Positions 31,279 through 39,335 of a stretch of DNA of 64,000 bases are shown piece by piece. The first letter of the stretch is position 1, and every line of letters begins with the position of its first letter. The position numbers were made by a program, and so were the translations under genes. The stretch comes from Azospirillum oleiclasticum (GTDB lineage Bacteria > Pseudomonadota > Alphaproteobacteria > Azospirillales > Azospirillaceae), in contig NZ_JABFFR010000009.1 in assembly GCF_013423485.1 (NCBI RefSeq), positions 124,001-188,000 on the forward strand. Reading direction: 5' to 3'. The notes beneath the pieces were generated by a model. That model was not told the origin of the DNA, did no database searches, and was given only the letters and a program-made list of their open reading frames with translations.

Positions 31279-33213
31279 ATGACCACGCGAGAGAGCCCCA
31301 CCCGGCCCGCCGCCCCCGAGGGGTGGGCCGCCATCCGTCAGCCCGTGGCGCTGGTGGCGCTGGCCTGGTCGCTGTTCCAGATCGCCATCTACGTCTTCCC
31401 GACGATGGACATCATGATCCGGCGCGGCGGCCATGTGGCCTTCGGCATCGCCCTCGCCTTCCTCACGCTCAAGGGCGGCTCGCCGCCGGGCTGGGTGCGG
31501 TGGACGCTGGCGGGGCTGGTGATGGCGGTGCCGGTCTATCTGTGGACGCAGCTCGACCGGCTCTACGACCGCATCGCCGACCTGGACCCGGTGCTGACCG
31601 GCGATTATCTCGCGGCCGGGCTGCTGCTGGTGCTGCTGGTCGAGGCGACGCGGCGGCGCATGGGAACCGGCATGGCGCTGCTGATCCTGGGCTTCATCGC
31701 CTACATGCTGTTCGGCGCGCATCTGCCGGGGCTGCTGGCCCACCAGGTCGACAGCGTCGAGACCTTCATCGACGTGATGTTCCTGACCGAGCGCGGCATC
31801 TTCGGCATTCCGACCGGCGTGTCGGCGGAGGTGGTGTTCTACTTCGTGCTGTTCGCCGCGGTGTTCGACGTGTACGGCGGCGGCCGGCTGATCATCGACC
31901 TTGCCGTCTGCGCGACCGGCCGACGGGTCGGCGGCCCGGCCAAGGCGGCGGTGCTGGCGTCGGGCCTGACCGGCAGCGTGTCGGGCAGCGCCGTCGCCAA
32001 CGTCATGAGCACGGGCATCTTCACCATCCCGCTGATGCGGCGGGTCGGCTACGACCCCCGCTTCGCCGCCTCGGTGGAGGCGGTGGCGTCCACCGGCGGC
32101 CAGATCATGCCGCCGGTCATGGGGGCCGGGGCCTTCATCATGGCGGACTTCCTGCAATTGCCCTACGGCCAGATCGCGCTGGCCGCGGTTCTGCCCTCGC
32201 TGCTCTATTTCGCCAGCCTGATCTGGGCCGTGCATCTGGAGGCGCGCAACAGCGACCTGCCGGTGCTGCCGGAAGGCGAGATCGGCCGTTTCGGCCCGAT
32301 CCTGCGGGAGCGCTGGCACCTGCTGATCCCGCTGGCCTGGCTTGCCGTGCTGATCGTGCAGGGCTATGCGGTGGTGGACGCGGCCATCCAGTCCATCGTG
32401 CTGACCATCGTCATCGGCTCGCTGCGCGGCACCACCCGCCAGGGACCACTGGCGCTGGTCGAAGCGCTGGTGGCGACGGCGAAGCGCTCGGTGTCGGTGG
32501 CCCTGCCCTGCGCCGGGGCGTCGGTGATCGTGGCGGTGATCAGCTTCACCGGGCTGGGTACCAAGTTCACCGCGCTGATGCTGGCCGCGTCCGGCGGCGT
32601 CGCCGCGGTGGCGGTGGTCATGGCGGCGCTGGGCGCGCTGGTGCTGGGGGCCGGCATGCCGACCACCTCGGCCTACATCATGGGTGCCGTGCTGGTGGTG
32701 CCGGCGCTGGCGCAGTTCGCCATCGAGCCGCTGGTGGCGCACATGTTCATCTTCTACTTCGCCATCATGTCGATGGTGACTCCGCCGGTGGCGCTGGCCG
32801 CCTACGCCGCCGCGACCATCGCCGACACCGACCCGACGCGCACCGGCTACCGCTCCGTCCTGCTGGCGGTCCCCTGCCTGATCGTTCCCTTCGGCTTCGT
32901 GCTGCACCCGGCGCTGCTGACCCTGCCCGGCGTGGCGGCGGTTGGCTGGGCGCTGGTCGTGCTGGCGGTGGTGGTGTGGGCGGTCACCATCGCGCTGATC
33001 GGCTGGTTCGGCCGCCGGCTGGCGCCCTGGCACCGGCTCGCCATCGGGCTGGCGGGGTTGGCCGCCCTGTGGCCCGACCCGCTGGTCTTCGCCGGCACCG
33101 TCGCGGCCCTGGCGGTGCTGCTGCTGCCGCTGGCGGGCGGGCTGTCCCTGCCGGGACGACCGGGACGGGCCGGACCGTCGGACCGACCGGTCAGAAGCGA
33201 AGGCCGGCCATAG
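31279..33213 (+). CDS. Fused TRAP transporter permease (4TM-12TM)
   Basis: A 644-residue inner-membrane permease of the TAXI type in which the small DctQ-like and large DctM-like parts are fused. Typical DctM segments are visible: LASGLTGSVSGSAVANVMSTGIFTIPLM, ASTGGQIMPPVMGAGAF and GAGMPTTSAYIMGAVLVVPAL. It uses ion gradients, not ATP. The ATG at 31279 lies two bases after the binding-protein stop. The C-terminal ~100 residues add further hydrophobic segments and a Pro/Arg-rich cytoplasmic tail. Confidence 0.94.
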   Translation: MTTRESPTRPAAPEGWAAIRQPVALVALAWSLFQIAIYVFPTMDIMIRRGGHVAFGIALAFLTLKGGSPPGWVRWTLAGLVMAVPVYLWTQLDRLYDRIADLDPVLTGDYLAAGLLLVLLVEATRRRMGTGMALLILGFIAYMLFGAHLPGLLAHQVDSVETFIDVMFLTERGIFGIPTGVSAEVVFYFVLFAAVFDVYGGGRLIIDLAVCATGRRVGGPAKAAVLASGLTGSVSGSAVANVMSTGIFTIPLMRRVGYDPRFAASVEAVASTGGQIMPPVMGAGAFIMADFLQLPYGQIALAAVLPSLLYFASLIWAVHLEARNSDLPVLPEGEIGRFGPILRERWHLLIPLAWLAVLIVQGYAVVDAAIQSIVLTIVIGSLRGTTRQGPLALVEALVATAKRSVSVALPCAGASVIVAVISFTGLGTKFTALMLAASGGVAAVAVVMAALGALVLGAGMPTTSAYIMGAVLVVPALAQFAIEPLVAHMFIFYFAIMSMVTPPVALAAYAAATIADTDPTRTGYRSVLLAVPCLIVPFGFVLHPALLTLPGVAAVGWALVVLAVVVWAVTIALIGWFGRRLAPWHRLAIGLAGLAALWPDPLVFAGTVAALAVLLLPLAGGLSLPGRPGRAGPSDRPVRSEGRP

Positions 33214-33288
33214 GACGGCGACACCCCGCCGGCGCCGGCCTCCCCGCCCGCACCCGCAACCCACCCCGCCACCCGAAGGGACTGCGCC

Positions 33289-34833
33289 ATGAGTGATCTC
33301 GCCCTGGTCCTGGCAACGGCCGCCGCCAAGGCGCCGACCGCCACGGCTGTGGTGGACGGCACGTTGCGGCTGGATTACGCGCGGCTCAACCGGCTGGCGC
33401 GGCGGACCGCCGCGGGGCTTGCCCGGCTGGGCCTGCGGTCGGGCGACCGGCTGGTCACCCTGCTGCCCATCCGGTGGGAGGCGGTGGTGCTGCACTGGGC
33501 CTGCCAGATCGGCGGCTTCGCCATCGTGCCGCTCGACACCGACGAAAGCCCGGCCACCCTGCGCACCCTGCTGGCGGAGGTGGAGCCCGCCGCCGTCGCC
33601 GTCGATGCCGCCTCCGCCGCTCTACTGGATGCTTCCGCGATCGGCGGGGCGTATCGGCTGGCGATCGATGCGACCGGCGGCGGGGCGGACGGCGCCACAC
33701 CCTTTCCGACGCTGCTGGAGGCCGGTGAGATCGGCCAGGCCGGCGGGCTGGGTGCCGCCGTCTCGGCGCTGGTCTACACCGCCGGCACCACCGATGCCGG
33801 CAAGGGCGTGCTGCGCAGCCAGGCGGCCGAATGGCAGGCAACCCGCGCCCATGTGGCGGAAAGCGGCTACGCCGCCGGGGAGCGCACGCTGGGCGCCGTG
33901 CCGCTCTGCCATCCCATCGGCATCCGGGCGCTGCTGGCGATGGCGCTGGTGGCCGGGACCTATGTCTGCCTGCGACGCTTCGACCCGGCGGAGGCGGTGC
34001 ACCTGATCGAGCGGGAGGGGGTGACCGCCCTCTACCTGCCACCGCCCCTGCTCGACGCCGTGCTGGCGGAGGCGGACGCGGCGGACGCCGCCCTGGCCGG
34101 CCTGCGCCGCATCGGCGTGGTCGGCGCCCCGGCACCCGAGCGGCTGCTGGCGGAGATCGGGCGGCGCGCCGGCGGCGCGGCGCTCGCCAACCATTACGGC
34201 ACTGTGGAGGTGAGCGTCGCGGCGCTGCGCCGCGACCCGGCGGCCAAGCCGGGATCGGTCGGGCGGCCTTTGCGCGACCAGCGCATCCGCATCGTCTCCA
34301 CTGGGGCCACCGGCGCCACCGGTGCGGAGGAGGATCTGCCCGCCGGCGCCGAGGGGGAACTGCTGATCCGGCTGGGCGGCAGCGCCTTCGCCGGCTACTG
34401 GCGCCGGCCGGAGGCCGAGGCCGCCGCCCTGATGGGCGACTGGTTCCGCAGCGGCGACACCGGCTACCGCGACGAGGACGGTGAGCTGTTCGTCACCGGC
34501 CGGGTCCGCGACCTGATCGAGGCGACGGACGGCACGCTGGTGCCCCCGGCGGCGGTGGAAGCGGTTTTGCGCCGGCACGGCGCGGTGCGCGACGCCGTCG
34601 TGGCCGCGGTGCCCGGCTGCCGCGGGGAGCGGCGCCTGATCGCCTTCCTGCGGCTCGACCACACCATCGAGCTGGCCACACTCGACCGGGTCTGCCGGGA
34701 GGCGGGCGTGCCGCGGCCCGGCGAGTACGTGATCGTCAACGACATCCCCCGCTCGCGCTTCGGCACGCTGCGCCGGCGCGACCTGCTCGAACGGTCCTAC
34801 CGGACCGACCTGACGGCACTGAGCGACCGCTGA
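33289..34833 (+). CDS. Acyl-CoA synthetase-like protein with degenerate active site
   Basis: A 514-residue member of the AMP-forming ligase (ANL) family. It aligns end to end with the intact ligase at 39328-40875 (GERTLG...PLxH, NHYG...EV, GDTGYxDxDG), so the two are paralogues. Key sites have changed. The P-loop reads YTAGTTDAGKGV instead of YTSGTTGKPKGV. The hinge/A8 region lacks the Gly-Gly-Glu-Asn motif (DLIEATDGTLVPP). The C-terminal catalytic Lys is Thr (RSRFGTLRRRDL against KSPVGKILRRKL). Loss of that Lys should abolish or greatly weaken adenylation. The frame is intact over its full length, so it is kept under selection or decayed recently. It is last in the TAXI operon, 75 bases after the permease and 40 bases before a terminator. 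Confidence 0.88.
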   Translation: MSDLALVLATAAAKAPTATAVVDGTLRLDYARLNRLARRTAAGLARLGLRSGDRLVTLLPIRWEAVVLHWACQIGGFAIVPLDTDESPATLRTLLAEVEPAAVAVDAASAALLDASAIGGAYRLAIDATGGGADGATPFPTLLEAGEIGQAGGLGAAVSALVYTAGTTDAGKGVLRSQAAEWQATRAHVAESGYAAGERTLGAVPLCHPIGIRALLAMALVAGTYVCLRRFDPAEAVHLIEREGVTALYLPPPLLDAVLAEADAADAALAGLRRIGVVGAPAPERLLAEIGRRAGGAALANHYGTVEVSVAALRRDPAAKPGSVGRPLRDQRIRIVSTGATGATGAEEDLPAGAEGELLIRLGGSAFAGYWRRPEAEAAALMGDWFRSGDTGYRDEDGELFVTGRVRDLIEATDGTLVPPAAVEAVLRRHGAVRDAVVAAVPGCRGERRLIAFLRLDHTIELATLDRVCREAGVPRPGEYVIVNDIPRSRFGTLRRRDLLERSYRTDLTALSDR

Positions 34834-34873
34834 AAAGCAAACCGCGCCCGCCATCAACGGGACGGCAATCGGC

Positions 34874-34908
34874 ACCGCGGCGCCCCACCGGCGCCGCGGT
34901 TTTCGTTT
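34874..34908 (+). terminator. Rho-independent terminator after the TAXI operon
   Basis: Perfect 11-base inverted repeat accgcggcgcc / ggcgccgcggt around a five-base loop, followed by TTTCGTTT. It separates the TAXI operon from the molybdenum hydroxylase operon, which therefore needs its own promoter. Confidence 0.85.
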
Positions 34909-34939
34909 GCGCCCCAAACTGCGCCCTCCGCCGAAAATG

Positions 34940-34997
34940 AGACTGTAGGGTAAATCGCGACACTCCCCGGTAACGGGGTTTCGCTCCCCCCGCGGTA
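34940..34997 (+). promoter_or_regulatory. Shared control element upstream of the Mo-hydroxylase operon
   Basis: Counterpart of the element at 30179-30235. Common features are AGACTG at the start, TAAxTCxCGA about 12 bases in, TAA again 20 bases after the first, and TCGCT plus a C-run near the end. Here GTAA occurs at 34950 and 34970, and the second copy sits in a small dyad ccccg-gtaa-cgggg. It ends 26 bases before the start codon. Confidence 0.5.
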
Positions 34998-35023
34998 GCC
35001 TTCCCCCGTTCGAGAGGAAGGCG

Positions 35024-38008
35024 ATGACAGCGATCCCCACACAACACGGCTATGTCGGCCGCCCGGTACCGCGGGTGGAGGACGCCGCGCTGCTGACCGG
35101 CAGCGCGCGCTACGCCGACGATCTGCCGGTGAAGCCGGGCACGCTGCACGCGGCGATCCTGCGCTCCCCCCACGCGCACGCGGAGTTGCTGGGCATCGAC
35201 ACGGCGGCGGCGCGGACCGTGCCCGGCGTGGCGGCGGTGATCACAGGGGAGGAGGCGAAGCGCTTCTCCAGCCCCTTCCTGGTCGGCGTGAAGGCGCCGA
35301 TGGAGCATTGGTGCCTGGCCGTCGATCGCGTGCGCTATGTCGGCGAGCCGGTGGCGGTGGTGCTGGCCGACAGCCGCTATGTGGCGGAGGACGCGCTGGA
35401 CCGGATCGGGGCGCGCTACCGCCCGCTGCCGCCGGTCATGACCTTCGACCAGGCGTTCGACGCCGCGTCCGAGCCGCTGCACCCCGCACTCGGCTCCAAC
35501 CTCGTGAACCGGCGCGACTTCACCTACGGCGACGTGGACGGCGCCTTCGCCGCCGCCAACTGGCGCGTGTCGGTCGAGGTGGAGTTCCCGCGCAACTCCT
35601 GCACGCCGATGGAGTGTTTCGTCGTTCTCGCCGACTTCGACGCGGCGGAGGGCGGGTACGAGGTGCTGTCAAACTTCTCCGGCCCCTTCGCCGTGCACCC
35701 GGTGATGGCCCGCGCGCTGAAGGTGCCGGGATCGAAGCTGCGGCTGAAATCGCCGCCCCATTCCGGCGGCAGCTTCGGCAACAAGCAGGCGGTGTTCCCC
35801 TATATCGTCCTGATGGGGGTGTGCGCGCGCGCCACCGGCCGCCCGGTCAAGTGGGTGGAGGACCGGCTGGAGCACCTGATGGCCGCCACGTCGGCCACCG
35901 CCCGCCGGATGGCGCTGGAGGCGGCGGTCGCAGCGGACGGCCGCGTGCTGGCGCTGCGCATGGAGCAGACGGAGGATTGCGGCGCCTACCTGCGGGCACC
36001 CGAGCCGGCATCGCTCTACCGCAACCACGGCAACCTGACCGGCGCCTACGACATCCCCACGCTGTCGGTGGTCAACCGCATCGTCCTGACCAACAAGACC
36101 CCGACCGGCCTGAACCGCGGCTTCGGCGGCGGGCAGCTCTATTACGGGCTGGAGCGGCTGATGCACCGGGTGGCGGTGGAGCTTGGGCTCGATCCGCTCG
36201 ACGTCATCCGCCGGAACCTCGTGCCCGCAGCCGCCATGCCCCACGCCACCGCGTCGGGCGGTAGCCTCGACAGCGGCGACTTCCACGCCTGCCTGGAGGA
36301 GGCGGTGGAGCGCGGCGACCTCGAGGGGCTGAAGGCCAAGCGCGACGCCGCCCGCGCGGAGGGGCGGCTCTACGGCATCGGCTACGCCGCGGTGGTGGAG
36401 CCGTCCGTCTCCAACATGGGCTACATCACCACCGTCCTGACGGCGGAGGAGCGGCGCAAGGCAGGCCCCAAGAACGGGGCGCAGGCGTCGGCCACCGTCG
36501 CCGTGGACCCCACCGGCGGCGTGTCGGTCAGCGTCGAATCGGTGCCGCAGGGCCAGGGTCACCGCACGGTGCTGGCCCAGGTGGCGGCCGACGTGTTCGG
36601 GCTGCCGATGGAGCAGATCACCGTCGTCACCGACTTCGACACGGCAAAGGACGCCTGGTCCATCGCCGCCGGCAACTACTCCAGCCGCTTCGCCGGCGCG
36701 GTCGCCGGCACCGCCCACCTCGCCGCCACCCGCCTGCGCGACCGCATGGCGCGGCTGGCAGCCCCACAGTTGAACGTGGCGGCGGAGGAGCTGGTGTTCG
36801 CCGGGGGCAAGGTGTTCGCCGCCGGCAACCCGGACAACGCGCTGTCCTTCTCCCGCGTCGCCGCGGCGGGGCACTGGTCGCCCGGCACCCTGCCCGACGG
36901 GCAGGAGGCGGCGCTGCGCGAGACCGTGTTCTGGACGCCGGAGCCGCTGAAGGCGCCGACCGACGCCGACCACATCAACAGCTCCGCCTGCTACGGCTTC
37001 ATCATCGACTTCTGCGGGGTGGAGGTCGACCGCGACACCGGCCGCGTGCGCATCGACCGCTATGTCACCATGCACGACGCCGGCCGCATCCTGAACCCGC
37101 TCCTGGCGGAGGGGCAGATCCAGGGCGGCTTCGCCCATGCGGTGGGTGCCGCGCTGTACGAGGAATACGCCTACGGCGACGATGGGCGCTTCCTGTCCGG
37201 CACTTTCGCCGACTACCTCGTCCCGACCGCCTGCGAGGTACCGGTGCCGGTGATCCTGCACCGCGAATCCCCCTCCCCCGTCACGCCGCTGGGTGCGAAG
37301 GGCGTGGGCGAGGGCAACTGCATGAGCACACCGGTCTGCCTCGCCAACGCGGTGGCCGACGCGCTGGGGGTGGAGACGGTGACCCTACCCCTCACCCCCC
37401 ACCGCGTCGCCGCCCTGATCCACGGGGAGGAGCCGCCCCGCCCCGCCGGCTCCACCGCGCCCGCCCGGCCCGCTGCCGCAACCGGCAAGCCCGGTGGCCG
37501 CGGCCTGACCGGCGAGGGAAGCCGCGCCGTTCCCGCCACGCCCGAACAGGTTTGGGCCATCCTGCTCGACCCCAAGGAGTTGGCGGCCCTGCTGCCGGGG
37601 TGCGAGGCGCTGGACCTCGTCGGCCCCAACGCCTACCGGGCGGAGGTGGTGGTCGGCGTCGGCCCCGTCCGCGGGCGCTATGTGGCGGAGGTGGCCTTGA
37701 GCGACCTCGACCCGCCCAACTCCCTGACCCTATCCGGCAGCGGTAGCAGCGCGCTCGGCACCGGTCGCGGCAGCGGCCATGTGACGCTCGAACGGCACGG
37801 CGACGGCACGCTGGTCACCTACCGATACACGGCGGAGGTCGGCGGCAAGGTGGCCGCGGTCGGCGGGCGCATGCTGGACAGCGCCGCGCGCCTGATCATC
37901 GGCCAGTTCTTCGACAAGCTGATCGCGCGCGCCGGCGGGCCGGAGGCGGTACCCGAGCGCCCGTCGCTTCTGGCGCGGCTGCTGCGCCTGCTGGGAATCC
38001 GCCCATGA
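35024..38008 (+). CDS. Mo-hydroxylase large subunit fused to a CoxG domain
   Basis: A 994-residue protein. Residues ~1-800 are a xanthine dehydrogenase/CO dehydrogenase-type molybdopterin subunit with GGSFGNKQ, the GLNRGFGGGQLYYGLERL loop, QGQGHRTVLAQ and the catalytic Glu in GAKGVGEGN. The CODH Cys loop (VAYRC) is absent, so it is a hydroxylase rather than a CO dehydrogenase. After a Pro/Ala linker (~805-830) comes an SRPBCC domain of the CoxG type (LTGEGSRAVPATPEQVWAIL...LPGCEAL), normally a separate protein that helps membrane attachment or maturation. The C-terminus is Arg/Leu-rich. The ATG at 35024 follows AGGAAG. It forms an operon with the FAD and 2Fe-2S subunits by ATGA overlaps. Substrate unknown; an aromatic or heterocyclic acid, or its CoA ester, is a guess from the neighbours. 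Confidence 0.92.
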   Translation: MTAIPTQHGYVGRPVPRVEDAALLTGSARYADDLPVKPGTLHAAILRSPHAHAELLGIDTAAARTVPGVAAVITGEEAKRFSSPFLVGVKAPMEHWCLAVDRVRYVGEPVAVVLADSRYVAEDALDRIGARYRPLPPVMTFDQAFDAASEPLHPALGSNLVNRRDFTYGDVDGAFAAANWRVSVEVEFPRNSCTPMECFVVLADFDAAEGGYEVLSNFSGPFAVHPVMARALKVPGSKLRLKSPPHSGGSFGNKQAVFPYIVLMGVCARATGRPVKWVEDRLEHLMAATSATARRMALEAAVAADGRVLALRMEQTEDCGAYLRAPEPASLYRNHGNLTGAYDIPTLSVVNRIVLTNKTPTGLNRGFGGGQLYYGLERLMHRVAVELGLDPLDVIRRNLVPAAAMPHATASGGSLDSGDFHACLEEAVERGDLEGLKAKRDAARAEGRLYGIGYAAVVEPSVSNMGYITTVLTAEERRKAGPKNGAQASATVAVDPTGGVSVSVESVPQGQGHRTVLAQVAADVFGLPMEQITVVTDFDTAKDAWSIAAGNYSSRFAGAVAGTAHLAATRLRDRMARLAAPQLNVAAEELVFAGGKVFAAGNPDNALSFSRVAAAGHWSPGTLPDGQEAALRETVFWTPEPLKAPTDADHINSSACYGFIIDFCGVEVDRDTGRVRIDRYVTMHDAGRILNPLLAEGQIQGGFAHAVGAALYEEYAYGDDGRFLSGTFADYLVPTACEVPVPVILHRESPSPVTPLGAKGVGEGNCMSTPVCLANAVADALGVETVTLPLTPHRVAALIHGEEPPRPAGSTAPARPAAATGKPGGRGLTGEGSRAVPATPEQVWAILLDPKELAALLPGCEALDLVGPNAYRAEVVVGVGPVRGRYVAEVALSDLDPPNSLTLSGSGSSALGTGRGSGHVTLERHGDGTLVTYRYTAEVGGKVAAVGGRMLDSAARLIIGQFFDKLIARAGGPEAVPERPSLLARLLRLLGIRP

Positions 38009-38835
38009 AGCCCGCACCCTTCGACTATCTCCGCCCCGCCACGGTCGCCGACGCGCTGGCCGCCCTGGCGGCGGGCGGCGACGACGCCCGGCTGATCGCC
38101 GGCGGGCAGTCGCTGATGCCCATGCTGAACATGCGGCTGGTCACCCCGCGCACGCTGATCGACCTTTCCGCCCTGCCCGAGCTGCGCCGGGTGGAGGTGG
38201 CGGACGGCTGGCTGACGGTGGGCGCCGCGGTCACCCAGAACGAGCTGCTGGCCCGTCCCACCCTGGCCACGGAAGCGCCGCTGCTGGCCGCCGCCCTGCC
38301 CTGGGTCGGGCATTTCCAGACGCGCAACCGCGGCACCGTCGGCGGCTCCGTCGCCCACGCCGATCCCAGCGCCGAAATCCCGCTCTGCCTCGTGGCGCTG
38401 GAGGGGGAGGTGGTGCTGCGCTCCGCCCGCAAGCGGCGGACGGTGCCGGCCTCCGGCTTCTTCATCGGGCCGCTGACCACGGCGCGCGCCGCCGACGAGA
38501 TCGTGGAGGCCGTACGCTTCCGCCTGCGCAAGCCCGGTGCCGCGTACGGCTTCCGCGAAATGGGCATGCGGCACGGCGATTTCGCCATCACCGCGCTCGC
38601 CGCCACGGTGGAGGCGGACCGCATCCGGCTCTCCGTCGGCGGGGTGGCCGACCGCCCGACCGCCCGCGACTGGCCGCGGTTGGAAGGGGCGGCGCTGGAC
38701 GAGGCGCTGAACGCCTTCGCCTGGGACCTCGGCGGGGACGACGACCAGCACGCCACCGCCACCTACCGCCGCACCCTCGTCCGCCGCCTCGGCCGCGCGG
38801 TCATCGAAGACGCCCAAACGGAGTTGACGCCATGA
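38005..38835 (+). CDS. Mo-hydroxylase FAD-binding medium subunit
   Basis: CoxM/CutM-type flavoprotein subunit (276 residues) that passes electrons between the iron-sulphur subunit and FAD. The FAD-binding signatures AGGQSLMPMLNMR and TVGGSVAHADPSAE are present. It lacks the extra cysteine-bearing insert seen in 4-hydroxybenzoyl-CoA reductase beta subunits, which argues against that enzyme. ATGA overlaps link it to both the large subunit upstream and the 2Fe-2S subunit downstream. Confidence 0.95.
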   Translation: MKPAPFDYLRPATVADALAALAAGGDDARLIAGGQSLMPMLNMRLVTPRTLIDLSALPELRRVEVADGWLTVGAAVTQNELLARPTLATEAPLLAAALPWVGHFQTRNRGTVGGSVAHADPSAEIPLCLVALEGEVVLRSARKRRTVPASGFFIGPLTTARAADEIVEAVRFRLRKPGAAYGFREMGMRHGDFAITALAATVEADRIRLSVGGVADRPTARDWPRLEGAALDEALNAFAWDLGGDDDQHATATYRRTLVRRLGRAVIEDAQTELTP

Positions 38836-39335
38836 CGGCGCTCGCCGCCGGGACCCGGCATCCCGTCACCATCACGCTGAACGGACAGCCGCGCACCGGT
38901 CACGCCCACCCGCGCACGCTGTTGAGCGACTTCCTGCGTCACGAGCTGGGCGCGCACAGCACCCGCGTGGGGTGCGAGCACGGGGTGTGCGGGGCCTGCA
39001 CCGTACGCATCGACGGCGTCGCCCAGCGCGCCTGCCTGACGCTGGCCGTGCAGGTGGACGGCCGCCGGGTGGACACGGTGGAGGGCCTCGCCCGCGAGGG
39101 GCGGATGACCGCGCTACAGGACGCCTTCCACCGCCACCACGCCCTGCAATGCGGCTTCTGCACCGCCGGCATCCTGATGTCGCTGGCCGACTGGCTGGTG
39201 CGGGTGCCGAAGCCGACCGAGGCGGAGCTGCGAGACATGCTGAGCGGCCATCTGTGCCGCTGCACCGGCTACGCCGCCATCGTCCGTGCGGTGATGGATG
39301 TGACCGGCCAGACCACGGAGTCCGTTCATGTTTGA
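38832..39335 (+). CDS. Mo-hydroxylase 2Fe-2S small subunit
   Basis: CoxS-type subunit (167 residues) with two [2Fe-2S] clusters. The plant-ferredoxin-like cluster is bound by CEHGVCGACT plus a later Cys (RACLT); the second, helical-domain cluster by CGFCTAG and CRCTGY. All eight cysteines are present. It overlaps the FAD subunit by four bases and the following ligase by eight. The order large-medium-small is the reverse of some cox operons but common for other Mo hydroxylases. Confidence 0.96.
   Translation: MTALAAGTRHPVTITLNGQPRTGHAHPRTLLSDFLRHELGAHSTRVGCEHGVCGACTVRIDGVAQRACLTLAVQVDGRRVDTVEGLAREGRMTALQDAFHRHHALQCGFCTAGILMSLADWLVRVPKPTEAELRDMLSGHLCRCTGYAAIVRAVMDVTGQTTESVHV

Noticed and set aside
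35024..39335. Aerobic CO dehydrogenase (coxMSL)
   Set aside because: The large subunit lacks the Cys-containing active-site loop of true CODH and the operon includes a CoA ligase and a crotonase.
38005..39335. 4-hydroxybenzoyl-CoA reductase subunits
   Set aside because: The FAD subunit has no cysteine-bearing 4Fe-4S insert, which that reductase needs.
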